This document shows positions 9,195 through 18,271 of a DNA stretch of 64,000 nt, piece by piece. The translations under genes and the position numbers were made by a program. Each line of letters starts with the position of its first letter. Position 1 is the stretch's first letter. The stretch comes from Actinomadura spongiicola (GTDB taxonomy: Bacteria > Actinomycetota > Actinomycetes > Streptosporangiales > Streptosporangiaceae): NCBI RefSeq assembly GCF_003432485.1, contig NZ_QVNQ01000002.1, positions 62,001 through 126,000 on the forward strand, read 5' to 3'. A model generated the notes under the pieces. The model was given only the letters and a program-made list of their open reading frames with translations, searched no databases and was not told where the DNA came from.

Positions 9195-9262
9195 GTTTTG
9201 AACGGGTCTCTGGAAATCTCTGAAAAGACCCTCTGACCTGCGCGGATCTCAGCCGGGGTGAA

Positions 9263-10357
<1,095 letters not shown>

Positions 10358-10377
10358 TCATGAAGGGTGCCGGTCGG

Positions 10378-11925
10378 CTAGCAGGCCGGTTCGCCCGACG
10401 CCTGCGGGACGCTGACGGCGCTCCAGGCGGCCTTCACCGTCTGGCATTCGGTGGTGGAACCGGGGAACAGCTGCTTCGCCGCCGCGACGGAGGCGGCGCG
10501 CACGGTCGAGTGCGTCCAGGACGACGTCTTCCGGTTCAGGGTCTCCATGAAGATCTTGCCGGCCTTCTGGACACCGATTCCGGTGACGGTCGAGCTGTTG
10601 CACGTCGGGCTGGTCGGCTTGCCGCCGCCCGGGTTCGACCCCTCGGCGAGCAGGTAGAACCAGTGGTTCTGCGGGCCTGCCGCCGCGTGCACCTCGGTGC
10701 GCGGGATCGAGGACGAGTAGCAGTTCGGGTGCCGCTTCTCCTGCGGGTTGTACATGTTGCGGATCGGGCCCTGGCCGACCAGGTCGACCTCCTCGCCGAC
10801 GAGGTAGTCCGGCGGGTCGAGGTTCGCGGGCTCGTTCATGTAGAACTCGGTGAGCGTTCCGAAGATGTCACCGGTCGACTCGTTCAAGCCGCCCTTCTCG
10901 TTACCGCCGCCGCTGTCGCCACCTGGGGTGGTGGTGAAGATGGCGTGGCCGTTCTCGTGCCCGACGACGTCCACCGACGTGGCCTGCCTGTTGTTGGCCT
11001 GGTTGTGGCCGTAGGTGGTGTAGCTGCCGTTCCAGTACGCGTTGACCGCGTTGAGGGCGACGCGCATCGGGAAGCCGCCGCCGCGACCGTTGATCCCGTT
11101 GCGGCCGAGCCACTCCTTCAGCATGTCCCATTCTTTTTGGTGCGCGTACATGGCGTCGACGCAGGCGGTCTCCATGTCGGTTCCGCTGCCGTTGCCCCAC
11201 TGGCTGTCGCCGGTGTAGGCGCGGCCGTTCTGGCCACCGCACTGGACGTTGCCCCGCTGCGGGTCGGACATCGTCGTGGCGGCGGTGCTGATGTCGACGG
11301 TGCCGTGGTAGTGGCTCCGGTCGTCGGCGGCGTCCCGGACCTGGTCCCACGACTCGACGACCTTGCCGCTCTTGGCGTCGACGTACACGTGCATGATCGT
11401 GGGGGCGTTGTTCTTCTTGGTGCCGGTGACGACGGTCTCGTACACGAGGCGTCCGGCGCCGTTGGCCAGCACCGTCAGCTTCGGCGCGGAGACCTTCTCG
11501 ACCTTGGCCACGTGGGCGCGGGAGGTCTTCGCGGCGGCCGCGGCCGAGATCTTCGCCTTGGTGTCGACGTCGAGTTCCCTCGTCTGGTTGACGTGGGTGC
11601 TCAGCACGCCGCCGGCGGCGTTGGTGACGACGACGAAGTCACCGCCCTGGACGGGCAGTCCGGCGTGCGTCCGCGTGTAGGCGACGTACTGGAGCCCGTT
11701 CAGGCCGGACGTGACGCCCAGGTCGACGATCTTGTCCTCGGCGGCCAGCTTGAACGTCGACGGCTGCGCCGCGATCGCGCGGTCCGCGGAACCGGCGGCG
11801 ATGCTGCGGGGGTCCGGCTTGGGAGCCGGAGCGGTGCGGGACGTCGCACCTGTGGCGGGGGCGGACATCGCCACGGCGAGGCCGACGGACAGCGCCGCCG
11901 CCCCGATCGCGGTCTGGTGTCTCAC
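10378..11925 (-). CDS. Secreted M4 (thermolysin-like) neutral metalloprotease
   Basis: A 515-aa preproprotein. The GTG at 11925 has GGAAGGAG eight bases upstream and begins a signal peptide (VRHQTAIGAAALSVGLAVAM). An FTP/PepSY-type propeptide follows to about residue 200. The mature domain has the zinc motif HENGH at 323-327 with third ligand E349 in GGLNESTGDIFG. The C-terminal helical domain has HAAAGPQNHWFYLL, matching the M4 histidine region. A longer upstream frame to 12057 lacks a signal-peptide start and is rejected. It should act outside the cell on proteins, with the adjacent M28 aminopeptidase trimming the products. Confidence 0.94.
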   Translation of the reverse strand: MRHQTAIGAAALSVGLAVAMSAPATGATSRTAPAPKPDPRSIAAGSADRAIAAQPSTFKLAAEDKIVDLGVTSGLNGLQYVAYTRTHAGLPVQGGDFVVVTNAAGGVLSTHVNQTRELDVDTKAKISAAAAAKTSRAHVAKVEKVSAPKLTVLANGAGRLVYETVVTGTKKNNAPTIMHVYVDAKSGKVVESWDQVRDAADDRSHYHGTVDISTAATTMSDPQRGNVQCGGQNGRAYTGDSQWGNGSGTDMETACVDAMYAHQKEWDMLKEWLGRNGINGRGGGFPMRVALNAVNAYWNGSYTTYGHNQANNRQATSVDVVGHENGHAIFTTTPGGDSGGGNEKGGLNESTGDIFGTLTEFYMNEPANLDPPDYLVGEEVDLVGQGPIRNMYNPQEKRHPNCYSSSIPRTEVHAAAGPQNHWFYLLAEGSNPGGGKPTSPTCNSSTVTGIGVQKAGKIFMETLNRKTSSWTHSTVRAASVAAAKQLFPGSTTECQTVKAAWSAVSVPQASGEPAC

Positions 11926-12072
11926 AGGGGTGCTCCTTCCACGTGCCGGGCATGGCGCGGCACGCGGAGCCGAAGGGGAGCGCTCCACGCGACCGCCGCC
12001 CGTCCGGCGGGCTTTGGGATTGGGTGGCTCATGCGGATGAGCTGTCCCGAAGTGCACTCCTAGATATGAATA

Positions 12073-12107
12073 GTGTCAATGAATCCATTTGGTATTGGAT
12101 TTTCAAT
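12073..12107 (-). promoter_or_regulatory. 35-bp conserved element, copy 2, upstream of M4 protease
   Basis: Second copy of the element at 9160-9194. Here the inverted repeat is extended to AATCCA-N8-TGGATT. It lies 148-182 bp upstream of the protease GTG on the same strand, in an AT-rich stretch (12061-12120), so a regulator-binding or promoter role for the protease is plausible. Confidence 0.6.
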
Positions 12108-12132
12108 ATTTAGAAGGCCGACGAGTAGAACG

Positions 12133-12189
12133 TCGAAAAAGGGGTGTTGAGCAGCGCGAACGGCCGGGCCGAACATTCGGCCCGGCCGT
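12133..12189 (-). terminator. Intrinsic terminator of the esterase gene
   Basis: A perfect palindrome ACGGCCGGGCCGAA-CA-TTCGGCCCGGCCGT (12160-12189) lies 26 bp after the esterase stop. A run of five T on the minus strand (12136-12140) follows the stem. Confidence 0.85.
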
Positions 12190-12215
12190 CCGGGTGTGCG
12201 GGTGGTGGCGCTCCG

Positions 12216-13244
12216 TCAGGGGGCTATGGCGCGGCAGATCCAGGAGAGAGCGAGGGGATAACGGTAATCAATACCGCCGTGGCCGGCGTCGAACAGTTCG
12301 AAATGAATGACGTCTTCGGAGACTCCGACGTCCAGCAGCGCGTCACGGAACGCCTGGGCGCCGACGTCCAGGAACCACTCGTCGCGGGTGCCGCCGTCGA
12401 TCCAGACGGCCCGCAGCGAGCGCAGCGCGTCGGCGTGCCGTGGCGCCATCCGCACCGGGTCGAAGGTCAGCCAGCGCTCCCAGACGTCCGTCCGGATCAC
12501 GCCGGTGACCGGGTCGAACGGCAGCTCGGGCGTGCCGTCGTCGCGGGCGGAGTAGCACAGCGCCATGCCGAGGATGTTGAGCAGGTCCATGTCCGCCTCC
12601 TTGGTGAAGGAGGCGCGGGACGTGAAGTCCTCCCACCAGCGCCAGATGTCACCGTCGTACTTGCGCAGATGCCGGACGCACTTGGGGAATTCGGCCAGGT
12701 AGCAGTACTCGAACAGGGCGTCGCCCGCGTGCGTCGCCAGGGCGCCGAACAGGTCGGGACGCAGCATCGGCGTGATCATCGCGCCGTAGCCGCCGCTGGA
12801 CTTGCCGCTGATCGCCCGATGCTCCGGGGCGTCCAGTGTCCGGTAGCGGGCGTCCACCCACGGGACGATCTCGTCGCACAGGTAGGAGTGGTAGCGGCCC
12901 ATGCCCGGCGAGTCGAGGTACTGGCTGCCGCCGTACGCCGTCCAGGCGTCCACGTACACCACGATCGCGGGCGGGGCCTCCCCGGACGCGAACACCGCGT
13001 CCGCCGTCTCAGGGAACGGCTGCCGGTACGGCATCCGGTTGCCCCACATCCCCACGTGCCCGGTGTATCCCATGATCACGTAGACGCTGGGGTAGCGGCG
13101 CCCCGGCTCGTCGTCGTAGCCCGGCGGGACGTACACCAGGACAGGCCGTTCGTGCGGGTCGTTCAGCGGGTTGTCGCGCAGCAGTTCACTGCTGACGACG
13201 TGCTCCTCCAGGCGTCCGGCGAACTCGACCGACCACGGCAGCAT
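12216..13244 (-). CDS. Esterase family protein (PF00756-like alpha/beta hydrolase)
   Basis: A 342-aa alpha/beta hydrolase of the putative esterase / antigen 85 / S-formylglutathione hydrolase-like family. The nucleophile serine is in ISGKSSGGYGAM (about S149, GxSxG). The catalytic His is near the C-terminus in LFDAGHGGIDYRYP. The N-terminal part has the family pattern RPVLVYVPPGYDDEPGRRYP. No signal peptide is evident, so it is probably cytoplasmic. The ATG at 13244 is chosen because AAAGGAG lies six bases upstream; the GTG at 13250 would overlap that site. The substrate is unknown. It has its own terminator and promoter region, so it is likely monocistronic. Confidence 0.88.
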   Translation of the reverse strand: MLPWSVEFAGRLEEHVVSSELLRDNPLNDPHERPVLVYVPPGYDDEPGRRYPSVYVIMGYTGHVGMWGNRMPYRQPFPETADAVFASGEAPPAIVVYVDAWTAYGGSQYLDSPGMGRYHSYLCDEIVPWVDARYRTLDAPEHRAISGKSSGGYGAMITPMLRPDLFGALATHAGDALFEYCYLAEFPKCVRHLRKYDGDIWRWWEDFTSRASFTKEADMDLLNILGMALCYSARDDGTPELPFDPVTGVIRTDVWERWLTFDPVRMAPRHADALRSLRAVWIDGGTRDEWFLDVGAQAFRDALLDVGVSEDVIHFELFDAGHGGIDYRYPLALSWICRAIAP

Positions 13245-13382
13245 GCGCACTCCTTTGTCGCGGTTTGCTGTTGATCACTTGCGACGCTAACCCGGCCATG
13301 CCCGGCGCGGCGAGAGTGTCGTAGGCGGATGTCACACTTCGACGGCCTGTGCAGTCTCCCTCGGGGAGGGAAGGGGATCGAG

Positions 13383-14114
13383 ATGACCGACCGCGCCGCC
13401 GTGCTTCGCGACCTGCATCGCCCGGGTGATCCGCTGCTGCTGCCCAACGTGTGGGACGCCGGAAGCGCCAAGACCGTCCAGGAGGCGGGTTTTCCCGCCC
13501 TCGCCACCGCCAGCGCCGCCGTCTCGGCGATGCTCGGCCATCCCGACCACGAGGGGGCGCCCGCCGAGGAGATGTTCGCCGCCGCGGGCCGCGTCATCGG
13601 GGCCGCGACCGTTCCCGTCACCGTGGACGCCGAGGCCGGGTACGGGCTCCAGCCCGCCGAACTCGTCGAACGGCTCCTCGCCATCGGCGCCGCGGGCTGC
13701 AACCTGGAGGACACCTACGCCGGGGAACTCGCCGAGCCCGAGACCCAGGCCGAGTTTCTCGCCGCCGTCCGCGACGCCGCCGGTGACCGGCTCGTCATCA
13801 ACGCCCGGGTCGACACGTTCGTCGCCAAGGTGCCGGATCCGGTGGACGCCGCGATCGCCCGGGGTCGCCTCTACTTCGAGGCCGGGGCCGACTGCGTCTA
13901 CCCGATCGCCGCGCCCCTGGACGCCGTCCCGGCCCTGGTCAAGGGCCTGCCGGGCCCGATCAACGCGAACAACATGCCGGGCTCGTCCCTGGCCGACCTG
14001 GCCTCCGCCGGAGTCGCCCGCGTCTCCTACGGTCCGATGCCCTACCTGCGGGCCCTGGACGCACTGAAGGAGTTCGCGACCCGCGTCAAATCCGGGGAGA
14101 ACCCCTACGGCTGA
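13383..14114 (+). CDS. Isocitrate lyase / PEP mutase family protein
   Basis: A 243-aa TIM-barrel protein. Family landmarks are LLLPNVWDAGSAKTVQEAGF, VPVTVDAEAGYG, AAGCNLEDTY and VINARVDTFV. It is much shorter than true isocitrate lyase and lacks the KKCGH catalytic loop, so a C-C or P-C lyase/mutase of the oxaloacetate decarboxylase or 2-methylisocitrate lyase-like type is more likely. The ATG at 13383 follows GGGAGGGAAGGGG. The gene overlaps the convergent BCCT transporter gene by 10 bp at their 3' ends. Substrate unassigned. Confidence 0.85.
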   Translation: MTDRAAVLRDLHRPGDPLLLPNVWDAGSAKTVQEAGFPALATASAAVSAMLGHPDHEGAPAEEMFAAAGRVIGAATVPVTVDAEAGYGLQPAELVERLLAIGAAGCNLEDTYAGELAEPETQAEFLAAVRDAAGDRLVINARVDTFVAKVPDPVDAAIARGRLYFEAGADCVYPIAAPLDAVPALVKGLPGPINANNMPGSSLADLASAGVARVSYGPMPYLRALDALKEFATRVKSGENPYG

Positions 14115-15814
14115 CCCTCCCGCGGCTCGGAGGGGCCGCCGTCGGTGGACGGGCGGGTGACCAGTTCGAAGTCGCCCTCGTGCTGGACGCTGCCGGAGAC
14201 GACCGCGTCCTCCAGGACCTCGGCGCCCTTGAGCTGCCGCCGCATCATCGGGTCGTCGCGGACGTCCTTCGCCACGGAGAAGCACAACAGGATCAGCACG
14301 ACCGCGAACGGCAGCGCGCCGATGAACGTGATGTTCTGGATGCCGGACAGCGCCTTGTCCCCACCGATCACCAGCATGATCGCGGCGACGCTCCCGGTCA
14401 TCGCGCCCCAGAAGATGACGATCCAGCGCGCGGGCGTGGTCGAACCGCGCTGCGAGAGCGTGCCCATGACGATCGACGCCGCGTCCGCGCCGGACACGAA
14501 GAAGATCGCCACCAGGACCATCACGACGATCGCGGTGAGCGTCGCCCACGGCAGGTTTCCGAGGACGTTGAAGGTGATCTGCTCCTCCGAGCCGTCGCCG
14601 TACGGGTTCAGGCCGTCCCGCTGCTGGCCGATGGCCGTGCCGCCGAAGATCGCGAACCAGACGAGGCTGACCGTGCTCGGCACGATGATCACACCGGCGA
14701 CGAACTGGCGGATGGTGCGGCCGCGGCTGATCCGGGCGAGGAACATGCCGACGAACGGTGACCAGGAGATCCACCACGCCCAGTAGAAGATCGTCCAGTC
14801 GGCGAGGTAGTCCTGCATCGCGGTGCCGCCCGTCGCGCCCGAGCGGGACGCCATCTCGCCGAAGTCCCGCAGGTACACGCCGAGCGAGGTCGGCAGCAGT
14901 TGCAGGACGAACACGGTCGGGCCGACGACGAACACGAAGACCGCGAGGACGGCCGCCAGCACCATGTTGATGTTCGACAGCCACTGGATGCCGCGTGCGA
15001 TGCCGGACACCGCCGACAGCACGAAACAGATCGTCAGCACCACGATGATCATTACGAGGACGCCGGTGCCGAGGGTCTCGATCCAGCCGGCCTCCTGCAG
15101 GCCCGTCCTGATCTGGAGGGCGCCGATGCCGAGCGACGCGGCGGAGCCGAACAGCGTGGCGAACAGGGCGAGGATGTCGATCAGCCTGCCGACGGGTCCG
15201 ACGCCGTGCCTGCCGATCAGCGGCACGAACGCCGAGCTGATCAGCTGGCTGCGGCCCCGGCGGTAGTGCCCGTACCCGATCGCGAGGCCGAGCACCGCGT
15301 AGATCGACCACGGGTGCAGCGTCCAGTGGAACATCGTCGTGGCCATCGCCGTCTCGATCGCCGGCTCGCTCTGCGCGGGGTCGGTGCCCGGCGGCGGGTG
15401 CACGTAGTGCGTGAGCGGCTCCGCGACGCCGAAGAACATCAGCCCGATGCCCATGCCCGCGCTGAACATCATCGCGATCCATGAGACGGTCCGGAACTCG
15501 GGCTCGTCGCCCTCCCGGCCCAGCGGGATCCGGCCGTACCTGCTGAGCGCCAGCCACAACGAGAAGATCACGAACCCGGTCGCCGCGAGGACGAACAGCC
15601 ACCCCACGTTCGCGAGGAGCCAGTCGAGCGCCGACTGGGTCGTCGAGCTGAGGTTGTCCGTCCACACGACACCCCAGAGCACGAACGCCGTGGACAGACC
15701 CGCGGTGAGGCCGTAGACGACCCAGTCGGTGCGCGCCCGCCCCTTACCCAGAGACAGGGGAAAACCGCCGGGTTCATCGTCCCCCTCCCCGAATCCGCTC
15801 TGTTGGCTCTCCAT
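14105..15814 (-). CDS. BCCT family betaine/choline/carnitine transporter
   Basis: A 569-aa secondary transporter with twelve hydrophobic segments. The family signature includes GMGIGLMFFGVAEPL in the early part and WTIFYWAWWISWSPFVGMF in helix eight, with ARISRGRTIRQF after it. N- and C-terminal tails are hydrophilic and could sense osmolarity. It imports trimethylammonium compounds such as glycine betaine, choline or carnitine; the exact ligand is not set by these motifs. It is monocistronic, and its upstream region contains a 10-bp hairpin (15899-15923) and then the 151-bp repeats. Confidence 0.93.
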   Translation of the reverse strand: MESQQSGFGEGDDEPGGFPLSLGKGRARTDWVVYGLTAGLSTAFVLWGVVWTDNLSSTTQSALDWLLANVGWLFVLAATGFVIFSLWLALSRYGRIPLGREGDEPEFRTVSWIAMMFSAGMGIGLMFFGVAEPLTHYVHPPPGTDPAQSEPAIETAMATTMFHWTLHPWSIYAVLGLAIGYGHYRRGRSQLISSAFVPLIGRHGVGPVGRLIDILALFATLFGSAASLGIGALQIRTGLQEAGWIETLGTGVLVMIIVVLTICFVLSAVSGIARGIQWLSNINMVLAAVLAVFVFVVGPTVFVLQLLPTSLGVYLRDFGEMASRSGATGGTAMQDYLADWTIFYWAWWISWSPFVGMFLARISRGRTIRQFVAGVIIVPSTVSLVWFAIFGGTAIGQQRDGLNPYGDGSEEQITFNVLGNLPWATLTAIVVMVLVAIFFVSGADAASIVMGTLSQRGSTTPARWIVIFWGAMTGSVAAIMLVIGGDKALSGIQNITFIGALPFAVVLILLCFSVAKDVRDDPMMRRQLKGAEVLEDAVVSGSVQHEGDFELVTRPSTDGGPSEPREGQP

Positions 15815-16023
15815 AACCCTGAGTCATTCCCGAAAGATGCCTTCTCAGCTTCACGGACGAGTAATCCGACAGCACCCACCAATGCGGCCAACGGGGATGA
15901 CCTCGGCCTTTTCGGCCGAGGTCACGGTGTGGACGCGTTCCACGGCCCGATCGCGAGGCATTGTGGACGGGCAGGCCGCCCCGAATCGGATCGCGTGTCC
16001 AGAACCTTGTTTCGATGTGGCCT
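15815..16023. other. Upstream region of BCCT gene with a hairpin
   Basis: About 209 bases without a gene. The only clear structure is GACCTCGGCC-TTTTC-GGCCGAGGTC at 15899-15923, a perfect 10-bp stem 85-109 bp upstream of the transporter start. Confidence 0.5.
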
Positions 16024-16627
16024 CAGCCCGCACGCGAACGCGTTACCCGCCCGGTGCAGCGACGCCGAAGGCGAGCGAAACCGGGTGGATCGCGAAGCGA
16101 TGCCGCGTTCGCCCCAGGGACGGTCACGTAGCGAGCCGTCAGGCGAGCGAAGTGGGCCGTTCCTGCAATGAACACAGCCCGCACGCGAACGCGTGACCCG
16201 CCCGGTGGAGCGACGCCGGAGGCGAGCGGAGCCGGGTGGATCGCGAAGCGATGTCGCGTTCGCCTCAGGGACGGTCACGTAGCGAGCCGTCAGGCGAGCG
16301 AAGTGGGCCGTTCCTGCAATGAACACAGCCCGCACGCGAACGTGTGACCCGCCCGGTGGAGCGACGCCGGAGGCGAGCGAAACCGGGTGGATCGCGAAGC
16401 GATGTCGCGTTCGCCTCAGGGACGGTCACGTAGCGAGCCGTCAGGCGAGCGAAGTGGGCCGGTTCTGCAATCAACACAGCCCGCACGCGAACGCGTTACC
16501 CGCCCGGTGCAGCGATGCCGGAGGCGAGCGGAGCCGGGTGGATCGCGAAGCGATGTCGCGTTCGCCTCAGGGACGGTCACGTAGCGAGCCGTCAGGCGAG
16601 CGAAGTGGGCCGCTCCTGCAATGAACA
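16024..16627. repeat. Four tandem copies of a 151-bp repeat
   Basis: Copies start at 16024, 16175, 16326 and 16477, each beginning CAGCCCGCACGCGAACG and ending TGCAATNAACA. The period is exactly 151 bp and copies differ at only a few positions. As 151 is not a multiple of three, the frames seen inside cannot encode a repeated protein. Each copy contains self-complementary segments, including ACGCG-AA-CGCGT, a bulged hairpin (GCGAAGCGA/TCGCGTTCGC) and GACGG...CCGTC. It lies between two leftward genes, DUF7144 and BCCT. Confidence 0.95.
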
Positions 16628-16633
16628 AGCCTC

Positions 16634-17062
16634 CTAGTCTGCGCGGGCGCCGGGGGGTGGGGCGGTGAGCGCGTAGATCAGCAGGACGCACAGGGAGATG
16701 GTCAGTACCGACCAGAGCGGGAACGCCACCAGGAACGCGAGGTGTCCGATGGCCGCGAGGAAGGCGAACACGACGCCGATGGCGCGCGCCCACATCTTTC
16801 CGCTCATGATCGCGGCGCCGACCCCGATCTGGATGATGCCGAGGATGAGCCAGATCCAGCCCCACGCGGTGTAGTCGAACACCATGATCTCGTTGTCGGC
16901 GACGAGGTAGTAGTCGTCCTTGAACAGGGCCACCAGTCCGTCGATGATGTTGAACGCGCCGACCACCAGCGCCACCGTGCCCGCGAAGGCGAGCCACCCG
17001 GACGTCCGGTACTGCCGGTGGGCCGTCGCCGAGGTCCTGCCAGGGGTCGTCTTGCTCGTCAT
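16634..17062 (-). CDS. DUF7144 family membrane protein
   Basis: A 142-aa membrane protein with four hydrophobic segments. The conserved pattern FNIIDGLVALFKDDYYLV, then DYTAWGWIWLILGIIQIGVG and SGKMWARAIGVVFA, is typical of DUF7144 proteins common in Streptomyces and relatives. The function is unknown. The ATG at 17062 has GGGAGG six bases upstream and gives the family N-terminus; an in-frame extension to 17152 is not needed. Its stop is six bases from the last 151-bp repeat. Confidence 0.85.
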   Translation of the reverse strand: MTSKTTPGRTSATAHRQYRTSGWLAFAGTVALVVGAFNIIDGLVALFKDDYYLVADNEIMVFDYTAWGWIWLILGIIQIGVGAAIMSGKMWARAIGVVFAFLAAIGHLAFLVAFPLWSVLTISLCVLLIYALTAPPPGARAD

Positions 17063-17207
17063 TTCGGGCCTCCCCACCCCGCAGCCGGGTCCGGCCGCGG
17101 TTTTGATGACCGGAAGGTCCCCCTTGTCCGGGTGGTTGCAAACCCTGCTCAACCCTTATTTGGGGCCGACCATAAGGAAATGTGAGTCGTCGTAGAACAT
17201 TCGGCCA

Positions 17208-17981
17208 TCAGGGGGTGAGGGCCCTCTGGATCGCGGTTACCACGGGGGCGGTCGGTTCCTCCGGGTTGAGCGGGACGGTCGGGTGGAGTGGGGGTTGGGC
17301 CAGGAAGCGGGGGGTCATGCCGTGGTGGGGTTGGCCCGCGTGGACGAGGAACGGGTGGCATAGATAGACGTCGCCCGCGCTGCCGGTGGCGAAGGCCGTC
17401 GAGCGGTGGGCGGAGGCGGCGTCCGCCTGGGCTGCCAGGGCGCGGGCGTCCAGGCCGTCCTCCTCGTGCGGGGCCAGGACGCGGGCGACGTCCCGGTGGG
17501 AGCCGACGCGCAGGCGGGTGGGGGCGTCGTGTTCGGTGACGTCGGAGAACAGGAACAGCATGAGGAGCGCGCGGTCCCGGGAGCGGACGTTCGCGCGCCA
17601 GGTCAGGTAGTCGGTCGGGGCGGAGTCGGGGCCGGGGAAGCTGACGTCGACGTGCCAGTTGTCCACGACGGAGGCTTCGCCGCCGGGGAAACGGACGACG
17701 AAGCCGCCGAGAGACGTGCGGGGCTGCCAGCGGCCCTCGCCGACCAGGGCGTCGAACGCGCCATGGAGGCGCGGGGTGGTGACGGCGGCGACGAACGGCG
17801 GCAGGGCGTAGCCGGGACGGGTGACGATCGGGCCGGGCCAGGTGGACGGGTCGTCCGGGTCGGCTCCGAGGTCGTCCCAGATGACGGCGCGGCACTCGTC
17901 CGCGAGGTCCCGGGGGAACGCCTCCCTGACGGGGACGAAGCCGTTCTCGATGAAGGCGTTGAGCTGGGCGGCATCGAGCAT
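17208..17981 (-). CDS. Phytanoyl-CoA dioxygenase (PhyH) family protein
   Basis: A 257-aa Fe(II)/2-oxoglutarate oxygenase-like protein. The facial triad appears as H-x-D in NWHVDVSFPGPDSAP and a distal His in CHPFLVHAGQPHHG, followed by the 2-oxoglutarate arginine in MTPRFLAQPP. The start is uncertain: ATG at 17981 (MLDAAQLNAFIENGF, the better family match) or GTG at 17990; neither has a strong ribosome binding site. Substrate unknown. It is divergent from the acyl-CoA ligase operon, leaving ~290 bp for two promoters. Confidence 0.82.
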   Translation of the reverse strand: MLDAAQLNAFIENGFVPVREAFPRDLADECRAVIWDDLGADPDDPSTWPGPIVTRPGYALPPFVAAVTTPRLHGAFDALVGEGRWQPRTSLGGFVVRFPGGEASVVDNWHVDVSFPGPDSAPTDYLTWRANVRSRDRALLMLFLFSDVTEHDAPTRLRVGSHRDVARVLAPHEEDGLDARALAAQADAASAHRSTAFATGSAGDVYLCHPFLVHAGQPHHGMTPRFLAQPPLHPTVPLNPEEPTAPVVTAIQRALTP

Positions 17982-18271
17982 GAAGCCCACGATGACGGGT
18001 CGTGCGCGGAGGACGCGAGCCGTTTTCGGGCCGAGTGGTGGGTAAGGGAAGAGCGGCCGTAATGGGGTGTGGCACTCGTCACACAGGGCGGCGGTTGCCC
18101 CAGTAAGGCCCTAGAAGTGCAGCTTTGCTGATGTCCGCGACTGTTGCCGGGTTCAGTGTTTCATGTTCATCTATTTACGGTGATGTCCGGTTGAGACACG
18201 CCATCCGTCGATTTCGCCCGCCCACCACCGACGACGCACGCACGCAGAACGCAGCGACAGCGGAGGTCCGG

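Larger units (their letters stand above)
8881..9262. other. Intergenic region with short repeats and palindromes
   Basis: No gene is supported in these 382 bases. They hold four 11-bp tandem units (8930-8973), a stable hairpin (8979-9012), a perfect 14-bp palindrome GTCCAAAATTGGAC (9130-9143) and one copy of a 35-bp element shared with 12073-12107. The part from about 9160 to 9240 is noticeably AT-richer than its surroundings. Confidence 0.7.

Noticed and set aside
15899..15923. Terminator between the repeats and the BCCT gene
   Set aside because: The hairpin has T residues in its loop rather than after the stem, and no gene ends nearby; only a structural note is justified.
15922..16624. Several repeated peptide frames within the 151-bp repeats
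   Set aside because: The 151-bp period shifts the frame in every copy, so no frame stays open through the array with the same peptide, and no ribosome binding site is seen.
16024..16627. CRISPR array
   Set aside because: There are no unique spacers between short repeats; the whole 151-bp unit is conserved, and no cas genes are present.
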